Shown: positions 51,852 through 61,479 of the stretch, in pieces | Numbering within the stretch: the first letter of the stretch is position 1 | Layout of the letters: every line of letters begins with the position of its first letter | NCBI RefSeq assembly: GCF_902459725.1 | Contig: NZ_CABPSH010000001.1 | Coordinates: 124,001-188,000 of the forward strand | DNA: 64,000 nucleotides | From: Pandoraea eparura | Lineage (GTDB): Bacteria; Pseudomonadota; Gammaproteobacteria; Burkholderiales; Burkholderiaceae | Direction: 5' to 3' | Translations under genes and position numbers: made by a program | Notes under the pieces: model-generated | What the model was told of the DNA's origin: nothing | The model's input: the letters and a program-made list of their open reading frames with translations, nothing else | The model's database searches: none

Positions 51852-51866
51852 TTGACAGAATCTCAA
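51852..51866. promoter_or_regulatory. LysR autoregulatory dyad candidate
   Basis: TTGACAGAATCTCAA is a one-mismatch copy of the perfect dyad at 45639-45653. It lies 22-36 bp upstream of the LysR start. Confidence 0.5.
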
Positions 51867-51984
51867 CTGCGCCGGGAATTGTCCAGCGAAATCGAAGCTT
51901 GACGGACGCGCCCCCCGTTCGCCTGACATGGCCGCAAATTCGCCGGTGATCCGGCGCAGCGCGCTGCGCCAAATCGTGCCTGGA

Positions 51985-52824
51985 TCACGAGAACGAAACG
52001 TTGCTTCCGCAAGCCTGCGAAACTCGTATGCTCGTTTCCACAAGACACTTGATAGCCTTGGCCCTGATTCGTGCGACATCCGCGCTCGCGCCGATCAAGG
52101 TCAGACAAGCGACCGCTTCCTCCTGAACGTCGAGTATCGGCGCGCTGATCGCCGCAAGACCGGGAATCAGGACCGATTCGGCTTCATCGTATCCGCGCTT
52201 GCGAATCTCTTGCAGGCGCTCGAGCAACTTTGCCGGCGGCCGCTCGAGATTTCGGGAGACGGCCAACTCGATAAGGTGATCCCGGACCTTCTCCGGCATG
52301 AACGCCAGCATCACCCGTCCCGTGGCCGAATTCGTCAACTGGAACGTCGATCCGACCGATAGCGTGGTGATGAACGGAACGTAACTGCGCTCCCAACGAA
52401 TGATGGTCGGCCCCCGATCGCCCAGGACGTTGAGCAGCGTGGGAAGTCCCGTGCTCTCCACCAGTTGCGGCATGGCTTCGCCGGCAAGGCGCAGGGGATC
52501 CAGACGGCCGAGCGCCGAAGCACCGATGCGAAGCGCGGTAGGTCCCAGGTCATAAAGACCTGTGATCTCGTCCTGGACCGCGAGCCCGCTCGCCATCAGA
52601 CTCGCCAGATAGCGATGCGCGAGGCTGTTCGGCATGCCGACCGCGCGCGCCAAATCGCGCAAGGGCGCCGCTTTTCCTGCCTCGACAAGCGCGAGCAGAA
52701 CTTCCGTCGCCTTGTCAGCCGACTGAATGCGGCGGCGTCCTCCGCCGCTGCCGGCGGAAGCCGAGGCAGCGTCGTCCGCTGGCACCTCAGTGGGGGGTGC
52801 GACTCGCTTTTTCGTTTCTGACAA
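51985..52824 (-). CDS. IclR-family transcriptional regulator
   Basis: 279 residues. KATEVLLALVEAGKAAPLRD, then LARAVGMPNSLAHRYLASLM and ASGLAVQDEITGLYDLGPTA form the winged helix; the C-terminal effector domain has PTLLNVLGDRGPTIIRWERS and LIPGLAAISAPILDVQEEAV, then CLTLIGASAD. It starts at a TTG behind GAGGGATAGACG. It is the last gene of the minus-strand catabolic locus and is likely to regulate it. Confidence 0.88.
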   Translation of the reverse strand: MSETKKRVAPPTEVPADDAASASAGSGGGRRRIQSADKATEVLLALVEAGKAAPLRDLARAVGMPNSLAHRYLASLMASGLAVQDEITGLYDLGPTALRIGASALGRLDPLRLAGEAMPQLVESTGLPTLLNVLGDRGPTIIRWERSYVPFITTLSVGSTFQLTNSATGRVMLAFMPEKVRDHLIELAVSRNLERPPAKLLERLQEIRKRGYDEAESVLIPGLAAISAPILDVQEEAVACLTLIGASADVARIRAKAIKCLVETSIRVSQACGSNVSFS

Positions 52825-53009
52825 TCTCGTCTATCCCTCTCGATGGGGTTCGGTCCGCGACCCCGTGTGCGCCCCCACGAAGAGAGCTTGTTTCATCAAG
52901 GCGCACGGGAATCACGCTGACAGGCGCACGAGTTTACCATGTCGATTCCACGGGCCGATGCCGTCGAAACGCTCGCGGGCGCATGGCAAATGCTTCCGCG
53001 ATCCCGGCA

Positions 53010-53780
53010 TCACGAGATCGAAAATCCACCATCCACCGCGAAAATCTGGCCGGTCGTGGTCTTTGATTCGTCCGACGCGAGGAATAGCGCAGTCATCGCC
53101 ACTTCCTCCGGCTTGACGAGTCCAAGTAGCTGTCGCTCGCTGGTTTTGCCCAACACGTCCGGCTGCTGTTCGATGAGGGTAAGCACGCGGCCGGTTGTCG
53201 TTACCGCGGGAGCCAGCGCGTTCACGCGAATCTGATATGGCGCGTATTCGACGGCCATCGAGCGCGTGATCGATGCGATCCCGCCTTTCGCGGCCGTGTA
53301 GGCATCCTTCCCGCGCGTACCGATCAGCGCAAAGACCGAGCAGCTATTGATGACCGATCCGCCGCCGGTCTTCAACATCGATGCGATGCCATACTTGCAC
53401 GTGACCCAGGTCCCGAACAGGTCGAGCTTGACGGCACGCCAGAACTCGTCTGTCGGGCAGTCCGTCACACGGGCATCGACAGCGCTTGATCCGCCCGCGT
53501 TGTTATACAGGACATCGATTTTTCCGGCGAACCTGACGGCGGCGTCGATCGACTCACGCACACTGTCTTCGCTCGTGACATCCACATGAAAGAACCTCGC
53601 CCTTCCCCCTTCTGCATTGATCGCCTCGGCGACCAACTCGCCGTTATCGGCATTGAATTCCGCGATGACGATCGTGGCGCCTTCACGGGCAAACCGTTCC
53701 GCGGCGGCGCGTCCGATGCCCGCGCCAGCGCCCGTAATGAATGCAACCTTTCCCGCCAGTCGGCCGTTTACGTTGATCAT
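53010..53780 (-). CDS. Short-chain dehydrogenase/reductase
   Basis: 256 residues. GKVAFITGAGAGIGRAAAER is the NAD(P) loop, VLYNNAGGSSAVD the NAG motif, INSCSVFALIGTRGKDAYTA, AKGGIASITRSMAV the catalytic Ser-Tyr-Lys region, and TTGQIFAVDGGFSIS the typical C-terminus. It oxidises or reduces an alcohol/ketone; substrate unknown. ATG 53778-53780 (MINVNGRLAGK). Same strand as the operon headed by the aldehyde dehydrogenase. Confidence 0.9.
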   Translation of the reverse strand: MINVNGRLAGKVAFITGAGAGIGRAAAERFAREGATIVIAEFNADNGELVAEAINAEGGRARFFHVDVTSEDSVRESIDAAVRFAGKIDVLYNNAGGSSAVDARVTDCPTDEFWRAVKLDLFGTWVTCKYGIASMLKTGGGSVINSCSVFALIGTRGKDAYTAAKGGIASITRSMAVEYAPYQIRVNALAPAVTTTGRVLTLIEQQPDVLGKTSERQLLGLVKPEEVAMTALFLASDESKTTTGQIFAVDGGFSIS

Positions 53781-53965
53781 GCTAGTCAGTTCCGAAGTCT
53801 GTCGATGCACTGAAGGGAGACCCGCGCCGCAGTCGTATTGGCGATGCGACGCATTCGCCGGGTCACCACGTAGATCCAAGTCAAGGAAGGCACGCCTTTT
53901 CAGCGGACAATCCGTCAACGCCGCGGCTTCGCCAGGGGAAAATCGCGGCGCCGCGCTACGGTCCT

Positions 53966-54262
53966 TTAGTCCACCCCAGCCATGCAAATGACGCGCGCAT
54001 CGGCATTACGCCGGCGAAGCGGCAAGATGGTCTGATACGCCGTCGAGGCATACCAGTCTTCCGCCTTCTCCTGGCTCTCGAATTCCAGGACAACGATGGT
54101 GCCCGTGTCCGTCTCGCCTTCCAGCACGTTTTGGGTACCGCCCCGGATCAGGAAGATGCCGCCATATGCGTCCAGCGTCGCCTGGACTTTGCTGCTGTAT
54201 TCGTTCCATTCCGCTCCGGGCGAACGAATGGTCACTTCGGCGAAGATATAGCCTTTGGTCAT
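53966..54262 (-). CDS. DUF1330 protein
   Basis: 98 residues. GYIFAEVTIRSPGAEWNEYS, then LIRGGTQNVLEGETDTGTIV and VLEFESQEKAEDWYASTAYQ are the layout of DUF1330 dimeric ferredoxin-like proteins. Role unknown; such proteins often accompany catabolic genes. ATG 54260-54262. Confidence 0.85.
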   Translation of the reverse strand: MTKGYIFAEVTIRSPGAEWNEYSSKVQATLDAYGGIFLIRGGTQNVLEGETDTGTIVVLEFESQEKAEDWYASTAYQTILPLRRRNADARVICMAGVD

Positions 54263-54356
54263 GTCTGAAATTGCCCTACGCTTGATTGGGTATGACAACG
54301 CAAAGTTGTCGATGCGTTGGCTTGCCGATGGCGTCCGCTGTCAATCGGTTCCGACC

Positions 54357-54812
54357 TCAGCGCTGCGCGACAAAATTCTCGGGCGGCTCGCACGCCACCG
54401 TTCCCATCTTCGCCGGCACCGAGACTTCAAGAAGCTCGAAATCTTCCGATATCGCAAGTTCGTTGTGCTTGAGACCGCCCGGAATATGCAGGGACTCTCC
54501 GGCACTGACGCGGATCTGGCGACCGTCTTCGAAGACGAGATCGACCCAACCGCGCAACGTATAGATGAACTGCGACTCGCAGAGGTGGTAGTGCCATCCT
54601 GTCTGCTGCATTTCGCCCGTTGCGATGGTGAGCTGAGCGCGCATTCGCCCATTCGTGGCGTCCGTGACGCCGAGGTCGCGGTACTTGAAAAACGTTCGGC
54701 GGCCCGGCACGAGCGGCGCCGTCTCCGGCGTAGCGTAGGCAAGTTTCCCCATCAGATTGGCGGCATCATTGGCCGTCGAGGGAAAATCGAGTTTCTCCGT
54801 GTTTGAATCCAT
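54357..54812 (-). CDS. Cupin-domain protein
   Basis: 151 residues with one cupin barrel. The first motif TGWHYHLCESQFIYTLRG has His-x-His and Glu; the second, IPGGLKHNELAI, has the last His. These are metal ligands. It may be a dioxygenase, isomerase or binding protein; the substrate is unknown. ATG 54810-54812 follows GGAGAAGAC; an earlier ATG at 54824 has no ribosome site. Confidence 0.82.
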   Translation of the reverse strand: MDSNTEKLDFPSTANDAANLMGKLAYATPETAPLVPGRRTFFKYRDLGVTDATNGRMRAQLTIATGEMQQTGWHYHLCESQFIYTLRGWVDLVFEDGRQIRVSAGESLHIPGGLKHNELAISEDFELLEVSVPAKMGTVACEPPENFVAQR

Positions 54813-54851
54813 TGTCTTCTCCATAGGTATACGAAATTTTTTGAAACGGAT

Positions 54852-55778
54852 TTAGGATGCTTTGGCGCCCGTTGGTCGTGGTGCGCCCCGAACCAGGACG
54901 TTGCTGCGCGCCTCGACGAGCTTGATGATCGACGTGAAATCGTCGCCACCGCGACCTTGTTCCAAGGCCGCATGCCAAAGGCTTCTCGCCTGATCCAGCA
55001 CGGGAACGGGAACGTCCAGGGCGCGCGCCTCGGCGATGGCCAGTTCCACGTCCTTTGCGACAATCGAAATATGTGCGCCGAAATCGAATGCCGCGGGGAT
55101 CGCGAAGCGAGCAAGAATATCCGCCGCTGCGCTCTGTCCCGTACTGGATTTGATGACGTCGATCATCGCGTCGGCGTCCAAGCCGGCTTTGGCGCCCATC
55201 GCAAGCGCTTCTGACGCGACCGCCATATTGGCGGCCAGCATGATGTTGTTCACCAGCTTCATCGCCTGCGCCTGACCGGGTCGATCGCCTATCTTGTGAA
55301 GCGTCTTCGCGATGTGACCGAGCCAAGGCATGGCCCGTGCGATGTCATCGCTGGATCCCGCCACCATGATGGACAGCGTGCCGGCACGCGCCGCTGACGG
55401 ACCACCGCTGACCGGCGCATCAATCGTGACGATGCGGTTGTCCGCGAGCCGCTTCGCAATCGACGAGACGGCGGTCGGTCCGATCGTCGACATCTCGACA
55501 TAGGTGTGTACGGCCTTGCCGGCCGCCACGCCCTCCGGACCGAAGATCGCGGCTTCGCAAGCGTCGATGCTCGGCAGGCAGGCCATGACGACATCGGCCG
55601 AATCCGCGACCGAGCGAGGACTGGTATGCGCGATCGCGCCCGCTTCCACGAGCTGCGCTACCGCCGCGGGGTTGAGGTCGAAAACGTGAACTTTCGATTC
55701 AGGTTGAATGAGCCGCATGGCCATTGCGGCGCCCATGTTTCCAAGGCCAAGAAAGCCGACGTGCGTTATTGCGCTCAC
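54852..55778 (-). CDS. NAD(P)-dependent oxidoreductase, 3-hydroxyisobutyrate dehydrogenase family
   Basis: 308 residues. VGFLGLGNMGAAMAMRL is the NAD loop, IDAPVSGGPSAARAGTLSIM the substrate motif and GQAQAMKLVNNIMLAANMAV holds the catalytic Lys. The family oxidises beta-hydroxy acids (3-hydroxyisobutyrate, tartronate, 6-phosphogluconate-like). It begins at GTG 55776-55778 behind TTGGAGAC, ten bases away. It sits next to the thiamine-diphosphate enzyme gene; a pairing such as tartronate semialdehyde synthase plus reductase is one possibility, but the wording of the partner is not the classical Gcl. Confidence 0.87.
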   Translation of the reverse strand: MSAITHVGFLGLGNMGAAMAMRLIQPESKVHVFDLNPAAVAQLVEAGAIAHTSPRSVADSADVVMACLPSIDACEAAIFGPEGVAAGKAVHTYVEMSTIGPTAVSSIAKRLADNRIVTIDAPVSGGPSAARAGTLSIMVAGSSDDIARAMPWLGHIAKTLHKIGDRPGQAQAMKLVNNIMLAANMAVASEALAMGAKAGLDADAMIDVIKSSTGQSAAADILARFAIPAAFDFGAHISIVAKDVELAIAEARALDVPVPVLDQARSLWHAALEQGRGGDDFTSIIKLVEARSNVLVRGAPRPTGAKAS

Positions 55779-56597
55779 GTTCGTATGTCTCCAAAAATTT
55801 TCCCGCGTCATGCGCATGGCGCCCACGCCATGCCACGCCTCGGGTGGAATCCGCCACTTGCGGCGGGCAACGCCTCATCAAATCAGCAGCTCGATCAGGA
55901 ATGGCCCGTTTTGACGGAAGCTCTGCCGCATCAGATCGGCGCACGCTTCGAGCGTCGTGGCACGCGCGGCTTCGACGCCCATGCCGTTCGCCAGCTTGAC
56001 CCAATCGAGATCGGGATTCGACAGATCGAGCATGCCCATGGCCGTCGGCCCGGGGATGGCCCCGACGTTCTCGTATTCGCCGATCAGGATGTTGTACTTG
56101 CGATTACTGAGCAAAATCGTCGTACACGGCAGTTTTTCGCGCGCTTGCGTCCACAACGATTGAAGCGAATACATCGCCGAGCCGTCAGCCTGCAGGCTGA
56201 TCACTCTTCGCGAGCCCCCGCAGGCGACCGCGGCACCGGTCGCCACGGGAAGGCCGTCGCCGATAGCGCCGCCAGTGAGCGGCAGCCAGTCATGCGGTGC
56301 CGCTGCGTGGGTGAACTTGTAGAAGCCGCGTCCATACGAGATGCTTTCATCCGACACAATCGCGTTTTCCGGCATCAAGGCCGCGAGGGTTTGGGCAAGA
56401 CCTTCCGGCGTCGGCGCGCCGCTGCCGGCTTCAGCGCACGGCCCGGCACCCGGCATCGCGACAACCGGCGCATCAAGCGCTTCCGCCAGGGCGCGCAGGG
56501 CCGCCTCCGGGTCTTGATCGACGCGCGACAGCGTGTGCAACTGCGCGCCGCTGGCGTACTGCGTCGAGGGTTTGCCGGGATACGCGAAGAACCCGAC

Positions 56598-57824
56598 GGT
56601 AGGTTCAATGAGTCGCTGCAACAGCCTCGCATAGTTTATCGGCCGGAGACATGAAGCCCAATGTCTTTCTGGGCCTTTCATTGAGCCGCGCTGCGATCTT
56701 GTTCAATTCCGCCTGCGAGTATTGATCAAGTTGCGTACCGTGCGGCAAGTACTGACGCAGGAGTCGGTTCGTGTTTTCGTTGGTACCACGTTGCCAAGGA
56801 CTTCGCGGGTCGCAGAAGTAGACCTTCACGTCCGTCGCGATCGTGAAGTCTTTGTGGTTCGCCAGTTCCATGCCGCGGTCCCAGGTGAGCGACTTGCGTA
56901 GATGCTGCGGCAACCGCTTAACCTCGCGCTTCAGGCCCGCCACAACGCTCACCGTGTCTTTTCCCTTTACCTTGACGATGATGGTGAACCTCGAGCGTCG
57001 CTCGACCAAAGTGGCGACATGAGTATTGTTGGCGCCACTGACGAGATCTCCTTCCCAGTGACCCGGCACCGCACGGTCGGCTGCTTCAGGCGGTCGCTCG
57101 TGAATCGAAACCGCGTCAGCAATCTTATTGCGAGCGCCCTTCGTGCTGGACGAGCGTGAGTGACGCATCTTCCGCTGGGTCCGCAAGTGATACTGCAGTT
57201 CCTTCTTCAGAACGCCGCGCGCTTGCACAAACAGGCTGCGATATATCGTCTCGTGAGACACGCGCATCGCCTCGTCATCGGCATATCGGTTCTTAAGCCA
57301 ACCGCTCACTTGCTCTGGAGACCATTCGCGGCAAAGCTTACGCTCGACCGCATAGCGCAAGCGCCGGTTCTGCTCCAGAAGGCAGCGTTTGGGTCGCAGA
57401 GCAGCCTGCAAGGCTCGCTCATCCGCTTCCAGAGCTCGATAGTGGCCCGTTCCGCCGTTACGCGCAATCTCACGGGAAATCGTGGAAGGCGCGCGGTTCA
57501 ACTGGCGGGCAATCGCTCGAATTGAACGTCCAGCCGAGACACCACGCGAGATCTCTTCACGTTCACTCAAGGTTAATGCCCGCAACGACCGCTTACGAGC
57601 AGCAGGGGTGTACCCTCCGCATAGTCGGATCACGCCGTAGATCGAGCCTGCAGGCTTGCCTAGCGCCTTCCCGATACCAAGAAACGATTCACCTGCCCGC
57701 CACCGCCGCCAAACCTCGGACTTGCCTTCTGGCGACAACCCCGGCCGTCCCATTTGTGCCATTCGTCAACCCTCCCTCATTCGATATTAATAGGAAGGTG
57801 TTGCAACGATCGATTGAACCTACC
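56598..57824 (-). mobile_element. IS30-family insertion sequence, complete
   Basis: 1227 bp bounded by inverted repeats GGTAGGTTCAAT (56598-56609) and ATTGAACCTACC (57813-57824); the similarity extends inward with GCAAC on both sides. The flanking bases AC at 56596-56597 and 57825-57826 are a 2-bp target duplication, as expected of IS30. The inner frame is an intact transposase. The clean joints indicate a recent insertion. Confidence 0.9.
56605..57762 (-). CDS. IS30-family transposase
   Basis: 385 residues. Two HTH regions (ALTLSEREEISRGVSAGRSI, RAIARQLNRAPSTISREIAR) precede the DDE domain: VPGHWEGDLVSGANNTHVAT (first Asp), LTWDRGMELANHKDFTIATD (second Asp), YFCDPRSPWQRGTNENTNRL (Glu in NEN). 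HLRKSLTWDRG and LNERPRKTLGFMSPADKL are IS30 hallmarks. The stop lies inside the left inverted repeat. Apparently active. Confidence 0.95.
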   Translation of the reverse strand: MAQMGRPGLSPEGKSEVWRRWRAGESFLGIGKALGKPAGSIYGVIRLCGGYTPAARKRSLRALTLSEREEISRGVSAGRSIRAIARQLNRAPSTISREIARNGGTGHYRALEADERALQAALRPKRCLLEQNRRLRYAVERKLCREWSPEQVSGWLKNRYADDEAMRVSHETIYRSLFVQARGVLKKELQYHLRTQRKMRHSRSSSTKGARNKIADAVSIHERPPEAADRAVPGHWEGDLVSGANNTHVATLVERRSRFTIIVKVKGKDTVSVVAGLKREVKRLPQHLRKSLTWDRGMELANHKDFTIATDVKVYFCDPRSPWQRGTNENTNRLLRQYLPHGTQLDQYSQAELNKIAARLNERPRKTLGFMSPADKLCEAVAATH

Positions 57825-58742
57825 ACTGGCGGCTTCGCATTGACGAGAATGATGTGCTGGAACGGTGCCAGCACTTTGATCGCCTGGTCGATGTTGTACG
57901 GCACGCGTTCGACCGGCAGACGACCCCGTCCACGCGCGATGCGTCCATTCACATATTCGTACTTCAGCGTCGCGCCCGTTGCGCTGGCAATTCGCCACGC
58001 CTGCGCCTGGACCGTCGGATGCGCGCAGCCCCCCCCCAGGAGAATCAACACGTGCTTCTCCTGGCGCAGAATTCGCGCCGCGTTTTCGACGGCGAACGGG
58101 TCGATGGCCGGGGCGGCCGGGACCGGAAGCGCGCGCGCGGCGACGCCCCCCGCATCCCACGACGTATCGGACGGCAGGATCAGGGTGGTGATCTGTCCCG
58201 GCGCGGTGCGGGCAGCGGCCACCGCGGCCGCCGCGTCACGGCCGACATCGGCGGCGTGCCGGCTGGTGCGAACCCAGTGCGATACGGCGCCCGCGAGCCC
58301 GGCGGTGTCAGCGGTCAGCGGTGCGTCGTAGGGATAGTGATACGTCGCCTGATCGCCCACGATATTGACGATCCCGCTATTTGCCCTGCGCGCATTGTGC
58401 AGGTTGGCCCAGCCATTGGCGAGGCCCGGCCCGCAATGCAACAGCGTGCTCGCCGGCTTTCCGGCGATGCGATAGTAGCCATCCGCCATGCCGGTCACAA
58501 TGTTTTCCTGAAGGCCCAGCACGCAGCGCATGCCGGGAATCTGATCCAGGGCAGCGACAAAGTGCATCTCACTGGTGCCCGGGTTGGCAAAGCAGGTGTC
58601 GATCCCTGACTCCAGCAGTGTGGTGACCAAACTTTCAGCGCCGTTCATTCTGTACTTTCTCCGGTTCAACAATGTGCGAGTCGGGGTGCATGACAACACT
58701 TCACCAACGCGCGATTCAACACGATCCAGGACAACACTCCCG

Positions 58743-59966
58743 CTATATGACCGAGTCCCGGCGCAGCGCCTGAATACGTTCATGGGTCAGGCCGCCAAGC
58801 GATGCCAGCACCTCATCCGTGTGCTGGCCCAACGTGGGAGGTGGTGTGTCGTAGCCCACCGGCGACGCGGACATATGGATCGGGCTCGCCACGCTCGGGA
58901 CCGTCCCCGAAAGGGGGTGCGGGATATCGACCTTCATTTTGCGATGCTTGACCTGCGGATGTTCAAACGCTTGCGCGATGCTATTGATCGGGCCGGCAGG
59001 TACGCCTTTCTCATTGAACTGCGTCGTCCATTCTTCGACGGTTCGTGTGGACATGACTTTCTGAAGCATCGGAACGAGGGTGTCGCGGTGCGTCACGCGC
59101 GCCGCGTTCGTAGCGAACCTCGGATCGATCGCAAGATCGAGACAGTCCGCGATCTCGCAGAACTTCCCGAACTGACTGTCGTTACCGACGGCAATCACCA
59201 TTTGACCGTCCCTGGCATCGAAGACCTGATAGGGAACAATATTCGCGTGCGCGTTACCCTGGCGCTGCGGCGTCTTGCCCGAAACGAGGTAGTTCAGGTT
59301 CATGTTGGCCATGGTGGCGACCTGAACATCGAGCAATGCCATGTCGATGTACTGCCCTTTGCCGGTCGTCGCGCGCTGTGTTATGGCCGCGAGAATGGCC
59401 ACCGTCGAATACATTCCGGTCATGATGTCGGCGAACGCCACGCCGACCTTTTGCGGTCCGCCGCCGGGGCGCTCGTCGCTTTCACCGGTAATGCTCATCA
59501 GGCCGCCTATGCCCTGCACGATGAAGTCGTAGCCGGCGAGCGAGGCCAGCGGCCCGGTCTGTCCGAACCCGGTCACCGAGCAATAGATGAGACGCGGATT
59601 GATCTCGCGGAGGTCTTCATACGACAGGCCATATCGGGCCATGTCGCCGACCTTGTAATTCTCGATGAAGACATCGGCCTGCGACGCCAGCTTGCGAATG
59701 ATGGCCTGGCCTTCGCTGTGCGCGATATTGAGCGTGACCGACTTTTTTCCGCGATTGGCGGCAAGGTAGTAGGCAGCCTCGCCGGTGGGATTGCCCTGCG
59801 CATCCTTGAGGTAAGGCGGCCCCCAACCGCGGGTGTCGTCTCCGGTTTCGGGCCGTTCGATCTTGATCACTTCCGCGCCAAGATCCGCCAGCGTTTGACT
59901 GGCCCAAGGTCCTGCGAGCACTCGCGACAGATCGAGTACGCGTACCCCGGTTAGTGCTTTGGACAT
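58743..59966 (-). CDS. CaiB/BaiF-family CoA transferase
   Basis: 407 residues. MSKALTGVRVLDLSRVLAGP, then WASQTLADLGAEVIKIERPE and YYLAANRGKKSVTLNIAHSE start the family III fold; ADVFIENYKVGDMARYGLSY, GYDFIVQGIGGLMSITGESD and DMALLDVQVATMANMNLNYL are further hallmarks, with the catalytic Asp expected near residue 170. It moves CoA between acyl groups. ATG 59964-59966 behind GGAGAC. The acid is unknown. Confidence 0.9.
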   Translation of the reverse strand: MSKALTGVRVLDLSRVLAGPWASQTLADLGAEVIKIERPETGDDTRGWGPPYLKDAQGNPTGEAAYYLAANRGKKSVTLNIAHSEGQAIIRKLASQADVFIENYKVGDMARYGLSYEDLREINPRLIYCSVTGFGQTGPLASLAGYDFIVQGIGGLMSITGESDERPGGGPQKVGVAFADIMTGMYSTVAILAAITQRATTGKGQYIDMALLDVQVATMANMNLNYLVSGKTPQRQGNAHANIVPYQVFDARDGQMVIAVGNDSQFGKFCEIADCLDLAIDPRFATNAARVTHRDTLVPMLQKVMSTRTVEEWTTQFNEKGVPAGPINSIAQAFEHPQVKHRKMKVDIPHPLSGTVPSVASPIHMSASPVGYDTPPPTLGQHTDEVLASLGGLTHERIQALRRDSVI

Positions 59967-60024
59967 CTTCCGTCTCCTGATGGAACCTGTTCGATGATTG
60001 CGGTCGTGTTGCTGATGGCACACG

Positions 60025-61479
60025 TCACTGATGCGTGCCGGTGGAGCCCGCCCAACCCGAAACAGCCTTGACCTCCAGGAATTCCTCGATGCCCCAGACG
60101 CCGCCTTCACGGGCGCGTCCCGATGCCTTGATGCCGCCGAAGGGCGAGCCCGGGCCGCGCGGTCTACCGTTCATTTCGACCATCCCGGAGCGCAGCCGGC
60201 CTGCGACGCGATTGCGCTTCTCGCCGTCAGTGGACTGCACATAGTTCGCGAGACCATACGGCGTGTCGTTGGCGATGGCGATCGCTTCCTCTTCGCTGTC
60301 GAACGGCAGGATCGAGAGCACGGGTCCGAAGATCTCCTCGCGGGCAAGGGCCATCTGGTTGTTAACATCGGCGAATACGGTTGGCCGGACGAAGTAGCCG
60401 GTGGCATGTCCCTCGGGCCGACCCAGGCCACCCGCGACAAGCCGTGCCCCCTCGCCAATGCCTTTCTCGATCATCTCCTGCACTTTCAGGAACTGCGCTT
60501 CGGAGGCCAGCGGCCCCATATGCTTGCCGGGCGCGTGAGCCGCATCGACGCAAACGCGCTCCGCAATCACGCGCGCTTCATCGACGACGCGCTCATAAAT
60601 GGCGCGCTCGACCAGCATGCGCGTAGGGGCGTTGCAGCTCTGCCCAGTGTTCTTGAAGCAATGGAGCACGCCGCGTTTGACCGCATTGGCATCCGCATCG
60701 GCAAAGATGAGGTTCGCCCCCTTGCCGCCGAGTTCGAGCGCCACACGCTTGAGCGTGTCGGCGGCGGCTTTCGAGATGGCGATGCCGGCGCGCGTCGAGC
60801 CGGTGAAGCTGATCATGTCGACGTCGGGATGCGAAGAAAGGCGCGCGCCAACGCCGATGCCGTCACCGTTGACGAGATTGAACACCCCCTTCGGGAAACC
60901 GGCTTCATCGACGTACTCGGCAAAGAGCATCGACGAGAGCGGTGCGATTTCCGATGGCTTGAGCACCGTCGTGCATCCCGCCAGTAATGCCGGCACGACC
61001 TTGAGCGCGACCTGATTCATCGGCCAGTTCCACGGGGTAATCAGTCCGGCGACGCCGATCGGCTCCATCAGGATGCGATCGTCGGGGGCATGCGGCCCTA
61101 GGGGGCGTTCGAACCGGAACTCGCGAAACGCCGCGATGAAGTTCCTGATGTGATAAGCCCCGGCGCCGACGTGATCGGACAGCGCCATGTCGATCGGCGC
61201 GCCCATTTCCATACTGATCATTCGCGCCATTTCGGCGGCGCGTCGCTCATAGATGTCGAGAAGCCGCTCCACTCGCTGAAGACGGTCGGCGGGTTCGGTG
61301 ACCGACCAAGTCTCGAGTGCCTGCCGGGCAGCCTTCACCGCACGATCGGCGTGCGCCGCATCGCCGATGGAAATGACAGCGCAAGGCTGTTCGGTCGAGG
61401 GATCGATCACAGGGAGTTCGCGGGCGTTCTCAGGTGCTACCCACTTCCCTTCGATATAAAACTGTCTCTTATCAAGCAC
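60025..61479 (-). CDS. NAD(P)-dependent aldehyde dehydrogenase
   Basis: 484 residues, the usual size. PWNWPMNQVALKVVPALLAG (NAD site), SFTGSTRAGIAISKAAADTL, VALELGGKGANLIF (general-base Glu) and FKNTGQSCNAPTRMLV (catalytic Cys) are in place, then EEIFGPVLSILPFDSEEEA. It starts at GTG 61477-61479 (VLDKRQFYIEGKWVAPENAR). It oxidises an aldehyde to an acid. First gene of the operon. Confidence 0.92.
   Translation of the reverse strand: MLDKRQFYIEGKWVAPENARELPVIDPSTEQPCAVISIGDAAHADRAVKAARQALETWSVTEPADRLQRVERLLDIYERRAAEMARMISMEMGAPIDMALSDHVGAGAYHIRNFIAAFREFRFERPLGPHAPDDRILMEPIGVAGLITPWNWPMNQVALKVVPALLAGCTTVLKPSEIAPLSSMLFAEYVDEAGFPKGVFNLVNGDGIGVGARLSSHPDVDMISFTGSTRAGIAISKAAADTLKRVALELGGKGANLIFADADANAVKRGVLHCFKNTGQSCNAPTRMLVERAIYERVVDEARVIAERVCVDAAHAPGKHMGPLASEAQFLKVQEMIEKGIGEGARLVAGGLGRPEGHATGYFVRPTVFADVNNQMALAREEIFGPVLSILPFDSEEEAIAIANDTPYGLANYVQSTDGEKRNRVAGRLRSGMVEMNGRPRGPGSPFGGIKASGRAREGGVWGIEEFLEVKAVSGWAGSTGTHQ

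Larger units (their letters stand above)
55878..58648 (-). pseudogene. Thiamine-diphosphate-dependent enzyme (acetolactate synthase-like), disrupted by IS30
   Basis: The N-terminal part (58648-57825) starts MNGAESLVTTLLESGIDTCF, then ANPGTSEMHFVAALDQIPGM and GLQENIVTGMADGYYRIAGK (catalytic Glu in LQENIVTG). The C-terminal part (56595-55878) has GGAIGDGLPVATGAAVACGG and the diphosphate motif LQADGSAMYSLQSLWTQARE. The family is IlvB/benzoylformate decarboxylase-like. The two parts are split by an IS30-family element with a 2-bp duplication; without it the lengths sum to 514 codons in frame. The Asp of the usual GDGS motif is present but its first Gly is Ala. Start ATG 58646-58648 behind GGAGAAAG. 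Confidence 0.88.
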
